A stretch of 64,000 bases of DNA, taken from NCBI RefSeq assembly GCF_026013365.1, contig NZ_JAPDOE010000008.1, positions 167,555-231,554 on the forward strand, in the 5' to 3' direction. This document shows positions 41,366-49,655 of the stretch, in pieces; position 1 is the first letter of the stretch; the number at the start of each line of letters is the position of its first letter. The stretch comes from Paenibacillus sp. LS1 (lineage in GTDB: Bacteria > Bacillota > Bacilli > Paenibacillales > Paenibacillaceae). Under the pieces are notes generated by a model. That model was not told the DNA's origin. It saw only the letters and a program-made list of their open reading frames with translations, and searched no databases. Both the position numbers and the translations under genes were made by a program.

Positions 41366-42522
41366 TGATTACTCCATCAACGATTGCGATTTTCGAGCAT
41401 GTGATGAAGCAGTATGCTGCGGAGCTTCGTCAGATCGGCCTGACGATTGACCGGGAACCAGACCGACTCACCGAGTTTTTGCACACGTCTGCCCTGCAGG
41501 CCATCAATCATATGATGATTCCCCCGGAGTATGGCGGCCAGCCAATTGTAACCATAGGTCAGGATCGATATTATGGACTCTCTTCGCTGGAAAGAGTCAT
41601 TACGATCGAGCAGTTGTCCGCAGGAGATGCGGGCGTTTTTCTGGGAGGACCTGGTCCTTCCATGTCCAGCATCGTCATGATTGACTTGGGCGATGAGGAA
41701 CAGAAGGAGCGCTTTTATAGCCACTTTCTGAAAGGTCCGGCCTGGGCTGTTTTTGCCTTGTCAGAGCCGGAGAAGGGTTCAGATGCAACCGAGATTAGCA
41801 CGCGGATTACACGACATCCGGATGGGGGAATGGAGCTAACCGGACATAAATTCTACATTGGGAACGGACACCGGGCGAGTATTGGACTGGTATTCGCCCA
41901 GACCAATCGTACGCCTCTGGGCATTCAGGTTGCTATAGTTGATCCTTCTCTTCCGGGTTTCACAGCAACCCCGCTGGACACGATGGGGCTTCGCGGTCTG
42001 CAACTCAGTCATCTGCAATTCGAGGCTTTCCCACTGGAAGAGAGAGATATTCTCGGTCGTCATTTAAGCCCAACCAAGCGTGGACTGTGGGGAGCACTGC
42101 GTACATTCCACCGGATGCGTCCTAGTGTGGCGGCATTGGCGCTTGGTGTTGCACAGGCTGCTTATGATTATGTTGTGGAGCACAGAACGATCTTCACAGA
42201 ACGTGAAAAGACAGAACTGGAGCGACTGGAGATGCGTCTGCACGCGCTACGCAGCATGATTCGGAATGCAGCAGCAGAGATTGACCATGATGCGAATAAG
42301 GGATATCTGGCTTCCCTCAGTAAAATACGGGCTGCATCAGTTGCCGAGGAAGCGACGGAATGGGCTTTGGAGATGATGGGGCCAGGTTCCATGCTGGAGC
42401 ATCCTCTGTTGAACAAATGGTATCGCGATGCAAGGGCCTTTGAGTTCATGGAAGGAACAACGTCCATTCAGAAGATAAACGTTTTTCAGGCGTATGCTAA
42501 TGGGAAGATGCAGCATGTCTGA
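41365..42522 (+). CDS. Acyl-CoA/acyl-ACP dehydrogenase family flavoprotein
   Basis: 385 residues. FAD-dependent dehydrogenase with FALSEPEKGSDATEISTRIT (substrate/flavin motif), HKFYIGNGHRASIGLVFAQT, and a C-terminal domain ending WYRDARAFEFMEGTTSIQKI, in which the Glu of EGT is the catalytic base position. All parts of the family are present and length is normal. In carrier-protein clusters such enzymes introduce a double bond into the acyl chain or oxidise aminoacyl groups. ATG at 41365 overlaps the preceding stop (TGATG) and follows AAGGAGG. Substrate probably carrier-bound, by context. Confidence 0.88.
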   Translation: MITPSTIAIFEHVMKQYAAELRQIGLTIDREPDRLTEFLHTSALQAINHMMIPPEYGGQPIVTIGQDRYYGLSSLERVITIEQLSAGDAGVFLGGPGPSMSSIVMIDLGDEEQKERFYSHFLKGPAWAVFALSEPEKGSDATEISTRITRHPDGGMELTGHKFYIGNGHRASIGLVFAQTNRTPLGIQVAIVDPSLPGFTATPLDTMGLRGLQLSHLQFEAFPLEERDILGRHLSPTKRGLWGALRTFHRMRPSVAALALGVAQAAYDYVVEHRTIFTEREKTELERLEMRLHALRSMIRNAAAEIDHDANKGYLASLSKIRAASVAEEATEWALEMMGPGSMLEHPLLNKWYRDARAFEFMEGTTSIQKINVFQAYANGKMQHV

Positions 42523-43483
42523 TTCACTTCATGGTGATATTGGCGCGCCCATCTATGTGGATCATATTTGCTGGCTTACTGCGGAGGATCATCTGTACAC
42601 GCTGGATTGGCCAACACCGGATGATTATGTTTATGTATCGCCGCACATATACATGGAGGATCACTATTTTGGTCGCGTGGGAACGCTGACACGCTCCCTT
42701 ATGGCAGACGGGAGACGGGTGACCGCCGGTGATCTTGCGCTTATGGTGCTGGAGCGGTTGTGTACAAAGCCGTATTGGGATTGGTTGATCCTTGCCCAGT
42801 CCTGTCCGGAACGTCATGCGTTGAATGCTCCACTTGCCCGAATGCTTGAAACGGCTCCGTGGCGAGTTGATCATCCCATTGGTATTACCCATATGGGTGC
42901 GCTCGCAGGCACCGAGGCCATTCAGGTTGCTCTTTGGAGCATGTTTCCTAACGAACGGACTGCGATTGTGCTGGTGGAGCAGCGAATTCTCCATGACGAT
43001 GGACAGATTGGATATGGTCAACCATCCGAACCTAAGGGTGATCTGGGCGACATGGCGGTGGCACTTGAGGCAGGCCTGGGTCAAGGAGCGTTGCAGGTAC
43101 ACTATGCGGGAAAACGGATCATCAGATCAGATGAAGCCACGGCTTTTGCATCCGAGGCACTCGGCATGATTCGCGAATGGATGGATAGCCATGCAGCCGA
43201 GCACGTCATTCTTCAGTCGAGACTGGGATTACGTCTCAATGGCAGTTCTATTTTGCATATTTACCCTTCCAAGACTATCTGCGTACCACGAACCGATTAT
43301 CAGAGCGGGGATGTATGGATACAGCTGGCAGATAAGCTAGAGCGGGGTATTATCAGGCCAGATGATCGAGTCATGCTGGTCTCATGGGATGACGATCGGA
43401 TGATATCCGCTTGTTGCGTGCATGTGATACGTCTGCCGATTCTCAGCAGGCTGACGATGAATCAAGAAATTATGACTTCATGA
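42515..43483 (+). CDS. KAS III-like protein without catalytic cysteine (second degenerate copy)
   Basis: 322 residues. Weak thiolase-fold pattern: the segment THMGALAGTEAIQVALWSMF stands where the intact neighbours have the nucleophile Cys, and the C-terminal strand MLVSWDDDRMISACCVHVIR matches their final core strands. No Cys-His-Asn triad is visible. It would be the second non-catalytic condensing-enzyme-like protein in the cluster. The ATG at 42515 overlaps the dehydrogenase stop by eight bases. The family call is tentative; structure prediction would decide. Confidence 0.5.
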   Translation: MSDSLHGDIGAPIYVDHICWLTAEDHLYTLDWPTPDDYVYVSPHIYMEDHYFGRVGTLTRSLMADGRRVTAGDLALMVLERLCTKPYWDWLILAQSCPERHALNAPLARMLETAPWRVDHPIGITHMGALAGTEAIQVALWSMFPNERTAIVLVEQRILHDDGQIGYGQPSEPKGDLGDMAVALEAGLGQGALQVHYAGKRIIRSDEATAFASEALGMIREWMDSHAAEHVILQSRLGLRLNGSSILHIYPSKTICVPRTDYQSGDVWIQLADKLERGIIRPDDRVMLVSWDDDRMISACCVHVIRLPILSRLTMNQEIMTS

Positions 43484-43501
43484 ATTGTGGAGGTGAACCC
43501 C

Positions 43502-44890
43502 ATGCAGGGGATCGATTATACGGCCGGCTCGATCCATCGTTTGTTATTCCGTACGGCCGTTCCGATGCTGCTCGCTTCTCTGGTTAACGTGATTACACAA
43601 CTGGCCAATGTATTTTTCCTGGGTCATACGAGTCAAAGTGTATTATATGTGCTCTCATTGTATATTCCTGTCTCATTCGTCATGATTGCCATCATCGAAG
43701 CGATGCAGCTGTCTGTTCAGGTCGCGGTAGCGCGCAGTCGTGCCGGGGGCTCTCGTGCATTTACCCAGCTATTCGTGCACATGATGGGCAGTGCAATGCT
43801 GCTTGCCATTCTGACCGGGGGAATTGTGATGTTACTGACCCCTGTGCTCTCGTGGTTTTACCGTGTCCCTGCCGATATTGGGCCCATGTTTACGTTGTAC
43901 GTAGGGGGCATGATGGCAGTGAGCATCCCGGCTGTCCTGGCTGCAGTGACCAGTGCGGCGTTACGAGGACTGGGTCGGGCCCAGGCAGCTTCGTGGAACG
44001 CGGTTAGCATGGCGATGCTAAACATTGCTCTCGTGTATACATTTGTGTCGGTCTTCGGGCTGGATCTGAAGGGCATCATCTATGCCAACCTGATCACTTC
44101 CGTCTTGTCCTTGGCTATTTCTCTGCTTATTCTGTTCATTCGTCGAGAAATGATCTTTGAACGCTTTGCTTTTGCACAAAAACATCTGATGGCCCTCAGG
44201 CATGTCGGTATTCCTGTGTTCATCTCGTACTGCATGATTTTTCTGAGTACATTTTTTTTCAATAAAATTGTCAGTCACTTTGGCGAAGGGGCGGTTGCTG
44301 GCTTTGGCGTTGGTTATCGAATTCAGACGATGGCGATCCTGCCGGGTATCGTCATTGGATCGGCCATCGGCATTATCATCAATCATAATTTGCAATCACC
44401 ACACCGGCCAAGGGCCTATGCAAGTTATCGCCAAGGTCTGCTGCAATCCTTTGTTCTGTACGTGATCATTGCCGTTGCCGTCTGGATCTGGCGAGATCCG
44501 CTTATCGCATTTCTGATCGAAGACGCAGCAACCCGAGCCGAAGCGGCAAGGTATCTGTCCATCGTGGCTCTTTCCTATATTGGCATGGGTCCCATGATGA
44601 CAACCTTGCTGACGATGGAGCAGAGTGGGCGTGGATACCAGGCCATACTCCTGAATGCGGTGTATTTTCTGATTATTATCGCACTTGGCTGGGGATTGAC
44701 TCGGGCCTTCAATGAAATTACTTACTTCTATGCGGTGATTGCTGGCATGAATGTGGTCGGCATGTCGTCGTTCTTCCTGCCTTTCATGCGAATGCTGAAG
44801 CGGGAATATGTGGAATCATCTGCGGATAAGGACATCAGTACAGAAGGTGAAGCGACGTTGCCGAATAAGAGCTATTCCACACAGACTTGA
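43502..44890 (+). CDS. MATE family efflux transporter
   Basis: 462-residue membrane protein with about twelve hydrophobic helices, in the MATE/polysaccharide-flippase superfamily. N-terminal features are RLLFRTAVPMLLASLVNVIT and LANVFFLGH; the symmetric second half begins near HVGIPVFISYCMIFLSTFFF. MATE proteins export cationic or amphipathic compounds in exchange for protons or sodium ions. In this cluster it is the obvious exporter of the finished compound and could also confer self-resistance. ATG at 43502 with GGAGGTG upstream; a GTG at 43487 opens the frame but is poorly placed. Confidence 0.92.
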   Translation: MQGIDYTAGSIHRLLFRTAVPMLLASLVNVITQLANVFFLGHTSQSVLYVLSLYIPVSFVMIAIIEAMQLSVQVAVARSRAGGSRAFTQLFVHMMGSAMLLAILTGGIVMLLTPVLSWFYRVPADIGPMFTLYVGGMMAVSIPAVLAAVTSAALRGLGRAQAASWNAVSMAMLNIALVYTFVSVFGLDLKGIIYANLITSVLSLAISLLILFIRREMIFERFAFAQKHLMALRHVGIPVFISYCMIFLSTFFFNKIVSHFGEGAVAGFGVGYRIQTMAILPGIVIGSAIGIIINHNLQSPHRPRAYASYRQGLLQSFVLYVIIAVAVWIWRDPLIAFLIEDAATRAEAARYLSIVALSYIGMGPMMTTLLTMEQSGRGYQAILLNAVYFLIIIALGWGLTRAFNEITYFYAVIAGMNVVGMSSFFLPFMRMLKREYVESSADKDISTEGEATLPNKSYSTQT

Positions 44891-44917
44891 CTCTAACTAC
44901 GTACAGGAGGCTTTTGC

Positions 44918-46099
44918 ATGAAAACATCAGAACCTGCTTATCTGGTACGTCGCATTGCAGATGCGTGGATCGCTGCGGATGAAACGTTCAGCCAGTTTTA
45001 TGAGCTGGAACCGACGAAAGAGCTGGAGCCACAACTCCCCCCGGATTTGCCGGGGGTGGAACCTGCGGAAGCGCCTTTTTTTTTGTATGAGCCTCTCATC
45101 GGTCATCGGGCTCCTCAACTGGGGATCTTGGGTATTCCCCATTCCGGTGGGACAAGCATGTTAAACTCCTCCGTTGCCGGACTTGCGCATGCGTTACGCG
45201 TAGAATCGTGGAAAAAGGTCATCTATCCATCGTTGCAAGAGTCCGGGAATTCGAGCTTGTACGATATTGGAAGTGGGAGACGATTGCTTGAGAGCGTAAC
45301 CATGCAGGATTGGGGTACTTGTCTTATGAACGAAGAGGAGGCAGATACAGCTGTTCCTTATCAAAAGGGGCTTGCCGCCGCACTGGATCATGCGCTGGAT
45401 CAACAGGCGCTATTGTGCTGCATTGGCGGAGACCATTCTATTACGCATACTGTGCTTCAGATGATGGCAAAGACCCAGGGTAGTCGAAGAGTGCTGGTCC
45501 AGTTCGATGCCCATCATGATTGCGGTATCGATGCCATCCATCAGGAGCAACCCAGTCACTCCAATTTTGTGAGACATTTGCTAGAGCAGGATACGGTTGC
45601 TGCTGTTGTACAGATCGGCCTGCGTGGTCTTCGCTCAGCAGATCAGATGTACAGCCATCCTGGCTTGATTCAAATATCGGCAGAGCATATGACACCCGAG
45701 AGGGTGAGCTATGTTCTGAACGAGGTAAGGCAGAAGTACGATGTCGACTCAGCTTATTTAACGTTTGACTTGGATTCCCTTGATCCGGGAAGCTTCCCGT
45801 TTGTTGATTTTCCGATTGCTGCAGGACCGACGTGGCAGAATATTCGAGACTGCGTTATTGCAGCGCTGGAAGTCCCGTTATCTTATGAAGGGATGGATAT
45901 GGTTGAAGGACAGGGTGTGCAATCGGATCGGCACATTCCTGGACAATATGAGCTGGCGCTTCGAATGTTGGTCTATATGATGGATGGTATCGACCGGAAT
46001 CGTCGGCGGTTTGAATCGTCTTCTAGAACTAGCGCAGTCAGGGAAGGAATGCTGTCGGGAGCGGGAGTATCCATGAATCAGGGCATACAGGAGGTGTAA
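44918..46099 (+). CDS. Arginase/agmatinase-fold hydrolase, candidate peptide arginase
   Basis: 393-residue ureohydrolase. The binuclear manganese site is complete: GGDHSITH near 169, FDAHHDCG near 197 and TFDLDSLDPGSF near 284, with a later GMDMVEGQG matching the catalytic Glu region. An N-terminal extension of about 75 residues precedes the fold. Members release urea from arginine, agmatine or related guanidino groups. A peptide arginase (OspR) is known from landornamide biosynthesis. Here the cluster precursor has seven core arginines, so conversion of peptide Arg to Orn is an attractive guess. Action on a carrier-bound arginine derivative is the main alternative. Confidence 0.87.
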   Translation: MKTSEPAYLVRRIADAWIAADETFSQFYELEPTKELEPQLPPDLPGVEPAEAPFFLYEPLIGHRAPQLGILGIPHSGGTSMLNSSVAGLAHALRVESWKKVIYPSLQESGNSSLYDIGSGRRLLESVTMQDWGTCLMNEEEADTAVPYQKGLAAALDHALDQQALLCCIGGDHSITHTVLQMMAKTQGSRRVLVQFDAHHDCGIDAIHQEQPSHSNFVRHLLEQDTVAAVVQIGLRGLRSADQMYSHPGLIQISAEHMTPERVSYVLNEVRQKYDVDSAYLTFDLDSLDPGSFPFVDFPIAAGPTWQNIRDCVIAALEVPLSYEGMDMVEGQGVQSDRHIPGQYELALRMLVYMMDGIDRNRRRFESSSRTSAVREGMLSGAGVSMNQGIQEV

Positions 46100-46101
46100 G
46101 C

Positions 46102-47079
46102 ATGGAGGATTTTCATACATTATATACGTTACATAAGGAACAGGTCAGGGAGGAGTTGTATAGGGAGAAGACAGACGGAATTCAACTGGGATTCTTCTAT
46201 GCGCTAATGAATATTGTTAAGGAGCTTGCACCACTTCAACCGGAATCGTCACCGGAATCGATCTGGATGGATTATCTGGCCTTTTTAAGGACAGTTGACG
46301 AACACAAAAAAAGTCCGTACTCCTTTATGGATTGGGATGAAGTCGAGGGGCTTGAACATCTGCAAGCGACGTTGCAGGAAGGTGGGGCTTTGTTAACCTG
46401 GCATTACGGATTTGTCAGACATAACATGATCACCATCGGACAGGAGATTCGCGCAGGCCACATGAAGTCCGGATTACCCTTCTATCTGGTCGCTGAACAA
46501 GGCACCGTAGAGCAGGAGCAGAAGCTGTCGTCCTGGAACACCCTACGGCAGTTTGCAGGTGCTGATCTGCTGAACGCCGAGGATGAGATGATTGGCATAC
46601 GATTATATTCTCATTTGCGGAAGGGAGGTTCATTCAACCTTTTCGTAGATGGTCAGACCGGGTTCAACGCGGATAATCGGGCAGTGGAGCTTCCTTTCCT
46701 GAGTTCACGCATCCGGACGAGGAGCGGTATTTTTCGTATTTTAGCCAAGACACGCAAGCCTGTATGCCCCTATTTCATGACATTGACTGAAGATTTTCGT
46801 TCCAAAATTGTTTTCTTGCCGCCTTTCATCTTAGAAGGCGATATTCAGGAATCAGCAGGACGTGTATATGAGCCGTTTCGCAATCAACTGCTGAAGCAGC
46901 CTGCATTATGGAGATTCTGGGACCGTCACCATCAGCAAGTGATTCACTGGAAAGAGGATGAGACTAACCTTCATTCAGCGGAAGCTGAGAGTCAGGTGGA
47001 CTGGTTCTCCAAGCCGCTGGAGGGATTTGGTCAGCTTGGACTGAACACCGCGAGTGGCATGATCTACAATTTGGGTTAA
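46102..47079 (+). CDS. LpxL/HtrB-like acyltransferase
   Basis: 325 residues. The central pattern LLTWHYGFVRHNM followed by FNLFVDGQTGFNADNRAVEL, PFLSSRIRTRSGIFRILAKT and FLPPFILEGDI resembles the lysophospholipid/lauroyl acyltransferase superfamily, which moves acyl groups from carrier protein or CoA. The canonical His-x4-Asp/Glu motif is not intact (the residue five after His is Arg), so the active site may differ. No N-terminal membrane helix is seen, unlike LpxL. It would be the natural candidate to transfer the carrier-bound chain to the ribosomal peptide. It starts two bases after the previous stop, with GGAGGTG. Confidence 0.65.
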   Translation: MEDFHTLYTLHKEQVREELYREKTDGIQLGFFYALMNIVKELAPLQPESSPESIWMDYLAFLRTVDEHKKSPYSFMDWDEVEGLEHLQATLQEGGALLTWHYGFVRHNMITIGQEIRAGHMKSGLPFYLVAEQGTVEQEQKLSSWNTLRQFAGADLLNAEDEMIGIRLYSHLRKGGSFNLFVDGQTGFNADNRAVELPFLSSRIRTRSGIFRILAKTRKPVCPYFMTLTEDFRSKIVFLPPFILEGDIQESAGRVYEPFRNQLLKQPALWRFWDRHHQQVIHWKEDETNLHSAEAESQVDWFSKPLEGFGQLGLNTASGMIYNLG

Positions 47080-47104
47080 CCGTCAGATAAGGGGGGAGGC
47101 AAGG

Positions 47105-48409
47105 ATGCAGTCTTTCATTACGGAGCAATACAATCGTCTATCGGTCCATGTGATGCCAACAAGCCAATACGCAAACTGTTATCTCCATCTGGGTATCGTT
47201 AACGAACAGGGAAGGATTCCATCAGCGGTGTTTGCAGTCATTATGCGGCTGCTTTTCAGGCAGGATTCGCTCGGCAAAAGAAAGCTACAGCAGCAACTAT
47301 GGTCCATGTATGCCGATGAGCTAGGGTACGAATTGGAGCAGAAGGGGGAGGCTCAGCTCGCATCCATCCGGTTGCGTATCCCTGCAGGATTGCTGCCCGG
47401 GACCGATGCACGGACGCTCGATGCGCTGAAGCTGCTCGCAGATATGTTGTTTGGATCGAGCCTTAAGGATGTATTTGATTTTGATGAAGCGCAGATCCAG
47501 GAGGAACTTGTTTGGGCAGAACATCATGCGGGCTATGATGTTTCCAATTGGGACAAGGTGGTACGAGGGCGCAGTTTGGAGTGGCTTGGATATGCAGGAC
47601 GAAGCAGGGATGCCGACTTCGAGCAACTGCAACATTGTGTGCGTGATGGTGAATTGCAGCATTGGTACCGGGAGGTGCTTTGCAGCCCGCTCCACATTCA
47701 TGTGATCGGTGATTTCCAATCGGATGTGATGATAGCTCAGGTTATGGAGACCTTTGTGCCATTGCTTGTCACGGCCGAGGGGGGATTAACTTCATCTGTG
47801 ATCGGGCATCAGCCTACTGAGCGCCTGGAGGAAGGCGAGATGATGCTTGAGCTGATGGATGTTCAGCAATGCAAAATTAATGTGGCCTTCACCACCAGGG
47901 TGACGTATGGATCGTCGGACTACCCTGCCCTGTTTCTTTTTCATTCCCTGTTTGGAGCTACGCCTGCGTCCAGGCTGCAATCCGAGCTTCGTGAACGAAA
48001 GCAATGGGTGTATCAGATCTACAGTACGCTGGATGATTATCGGGGAACGCTTCATGTGACAACGGGAACAAGCAGTGGATATGTGACAGAGGTGCTTGAA
48101 GCAATAGACGCTGAATGGCTGAGGATATGCAGTGGAGACATTCAGGAAGTGGAGCTGAATAGAGCTATTCAGAATGTGATGCATTATGTGCAAGTGGGTT
48201 ACGATCTGCCTGAGCAGGTGGTCAACCTTCACATCGATCGGTTGCTCAACCGGGTTCAGATGACCACTCCGCAATTCCTGGAAGCCATATCCTGTGTTAC
48301 TTCTGAACAAGTGGCCGAGGTAGCCTCTGGCATGAAAAAGGCTGTCACCTGGATTTTGTATCCTGAGAGTGAGTATTCCGCACCAGTACAGGAGGTGACT
48401 CATGAATAG
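47105..48409 (+). CDS. M16-like protein, inactive subunit
   Basis: 434 residues with the two-lobed M16 (pitrilysin/processing peptidase) pattern: an N-terminal lobe with AIMRLLFRQDS-type helix, QLWSMYADELGYELEQKGEA, and a second lobe with LFHSLFGATPASRLQSELRE, typical of family partners. The zinc motif HxxEH is missing (VFAVIMRLLF at that site). In bacterial M16 pairs one member keeps the zinc site and the other supplies the substrate-binding lobe, as with AlbF/AlbE of subtilosin. Overlaps the active partner gene by eight bases. Role in leader peptide removal inferred. Confidence 0.8.
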   Translation: MQSFITEQYNRLSVHVMPTSQYANCYLHLGIVNEQGRIPSAVFAVIMRLLFRQDSLGKRKLQQQLWSMYADELGYELEQKGEAQLASIRLRIPAGLLPGTDARTLDALKLLADMLFGSSLKDVFDFDEAQIQEELVWAEHHAGYDVSNWDKVVRGRSLEWLGYAGRSRDADFEQLQHCVRDGELQHWYREVLCSPLHIHVIGDFQSDVMIAQVMETFVPLLVTAEGGLTSSVIGHQPTERLEEGEMMLELMDVQQCKINVAFTTRVTYGSSDYPALFLFHSLFGATPASRLQSELRERKQWVYQIYSTLDDYRGTLHVTTGTSSGYVTEVLEAIDAEWLRICSGDIQEVELNRAIQNVMHYVQVGYDLPEQVVNLHIDRLLNRVQMTTPQFLEAISCVTSEQVAEVASGMKKAVTWILYPESEYSAPVQEVTHE

Positions 48410-49625
48410 TATTGTGAATATCGCACCGGTCCGCAGGCGCTTGTCCAATGGTCTGTCGGTCCACATTTTTCCCGAGTCCCAGTTCCATCATACTTTTGTT
48501 TCGTGGTCCGTGTCCTATGGCTCAATCCATGATGCAGCCCTGCCTGGCAGAGCACATTTCCTTGAGCATATGATGTTCTACAATCCGGATCAACGGCCCG
48601 TCAAGCCGCTATTTCATACTCTGGGAGCTTCGACATCTGCATTGACGCGTTACGATGTAACGACTTATCAAATGGCCTGCACAGGCGATTTGAAACGAAG
48701 TCTGGAGTTGTTCACCAGCATGCTCGCTTCTCCCTATTTCACCCCGATGCATATGGAACAGGAACGGGCCGCCATTCATCAGGAGCTATCCATGTATGCA
48801 GACCAGCCCTCCTGGCGAGCTTTGCAGCAGTTAACTCAGATGATGTATGGCAGCAATCACCCCATCACGATGGATGTTGCAGGCACACCGGATAGTCTGT
48901 ACCAAATGACAACGGAAGAGCTGAAGCATGCCTACAACACTCGCTATGCCACAGGGAGAATGGCGGTAGCGGTTGCCGGTCCGGTTGAAGCGGATTTCAT
49001 TGCGGACATGCTGGAACAATTCCCTGCGATGGAACCACTGAATGCTTCCTATCTGCCAGAAGTTACACTCCATTATTTGGGCGAGGATTCCAATAAGCAA
49101 TATCGGGAGATTGAATCTGGTTTGCCCTTGCCGCTTGTAAGGTATGGGTTCCGTGCCGAAGATGGGATGCAGTTAAAAGAGCAAATCGCTTGCATGATCG
49201 GCATTGAAGCTTTACTGGGTGAAACTTCTGATTTCCACGCCGAATGTATGGAGCTGGGTCTGCTTCATAAGGGTGCAGCATGGGACCACTATTATCGTAA
49301 GGAATTTGCCTTTTCGAATGCTTGTGGGTATTCAGCAGATCCCGTTTCTTTATATAACCGGATTGAGGAGACGTGTGAGCATATTCAGAACGGAACGCTG
49401 TCCCTATCCAACTTGAACGATGCACGGATGAAGTGGTTAAGCAAGTATTATGCAGACATGGATTCGTTAAAACAGCGATGTATGCACGTCTCCGAATATG
49501 AGGTGATCGGACTGGATTATATGCAGCTCGGCACGTATGCACTTGAATTGACAGAAGAAGAGGTTAGGAGTGGTCTTAGAACTATGGCAACGTCTGCTCG
49601 TCTGCGGATGGTTGTTATACGATAG
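48402..49625 (+). CDS. M16 family metalloprotease, active subunit
   Basis: 407 residues. Zinc motif HFLEH (HxxEH) is in PGRAHFLEHMMFYN near residue 50, and the third ligand Glu lies about 75 residues later in ERAAIHQELSMYAD. The second lobe contains LPLPLVRYGFRAEDG and IGIEALLGETSDFHAECMEL. With the preceding inactive partner it should form a heteromeric peptidase chamber that cuts short peptides. In RiPP clusters M16 pairs remove leaders or trim products. Coupled to its partner by an eight-base overlap. Confident on family, inferred on substrate. Confidence 0.9.
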   Translation: MNSIVNIAPVRRRLSNGLSVHIFPESQFHHTFVSWSVSYGSIHDAALPGRAHFLEHMMFYNPDQRPVKPLFHTLGASTSALTRYDVTTYQMACTGDLKRSLELFTSMLASPYFTPMHMEQERAAIHQELSMYADQPSWRALQQLTQMMYGSNHPITMDVAGTPDSLYQMTTEELKHAYNTRYATGRMAVAVAGPVEADFIADMLEQFPAMEPLNASYLPEVTLHYLGEDSNKQYREIESGLPLPLVRYGFRAEDGMQLKEQIACMIGIEALLGETSDFHAECMELGLLHKGAAWDHYYRKEFAFSNACGYSADPVSLYNRIEETCEHIQNGTLSLSNLNDARMKWLSKYYADMDSLKQRCMHVSEYEVIGLDYMQLGTYALELTEEEVRSGLRTMATSARLRMVVIR

Positions 49626-49655
49626 TATGAATCCACGCATAGGGAGGAGGGCCTT

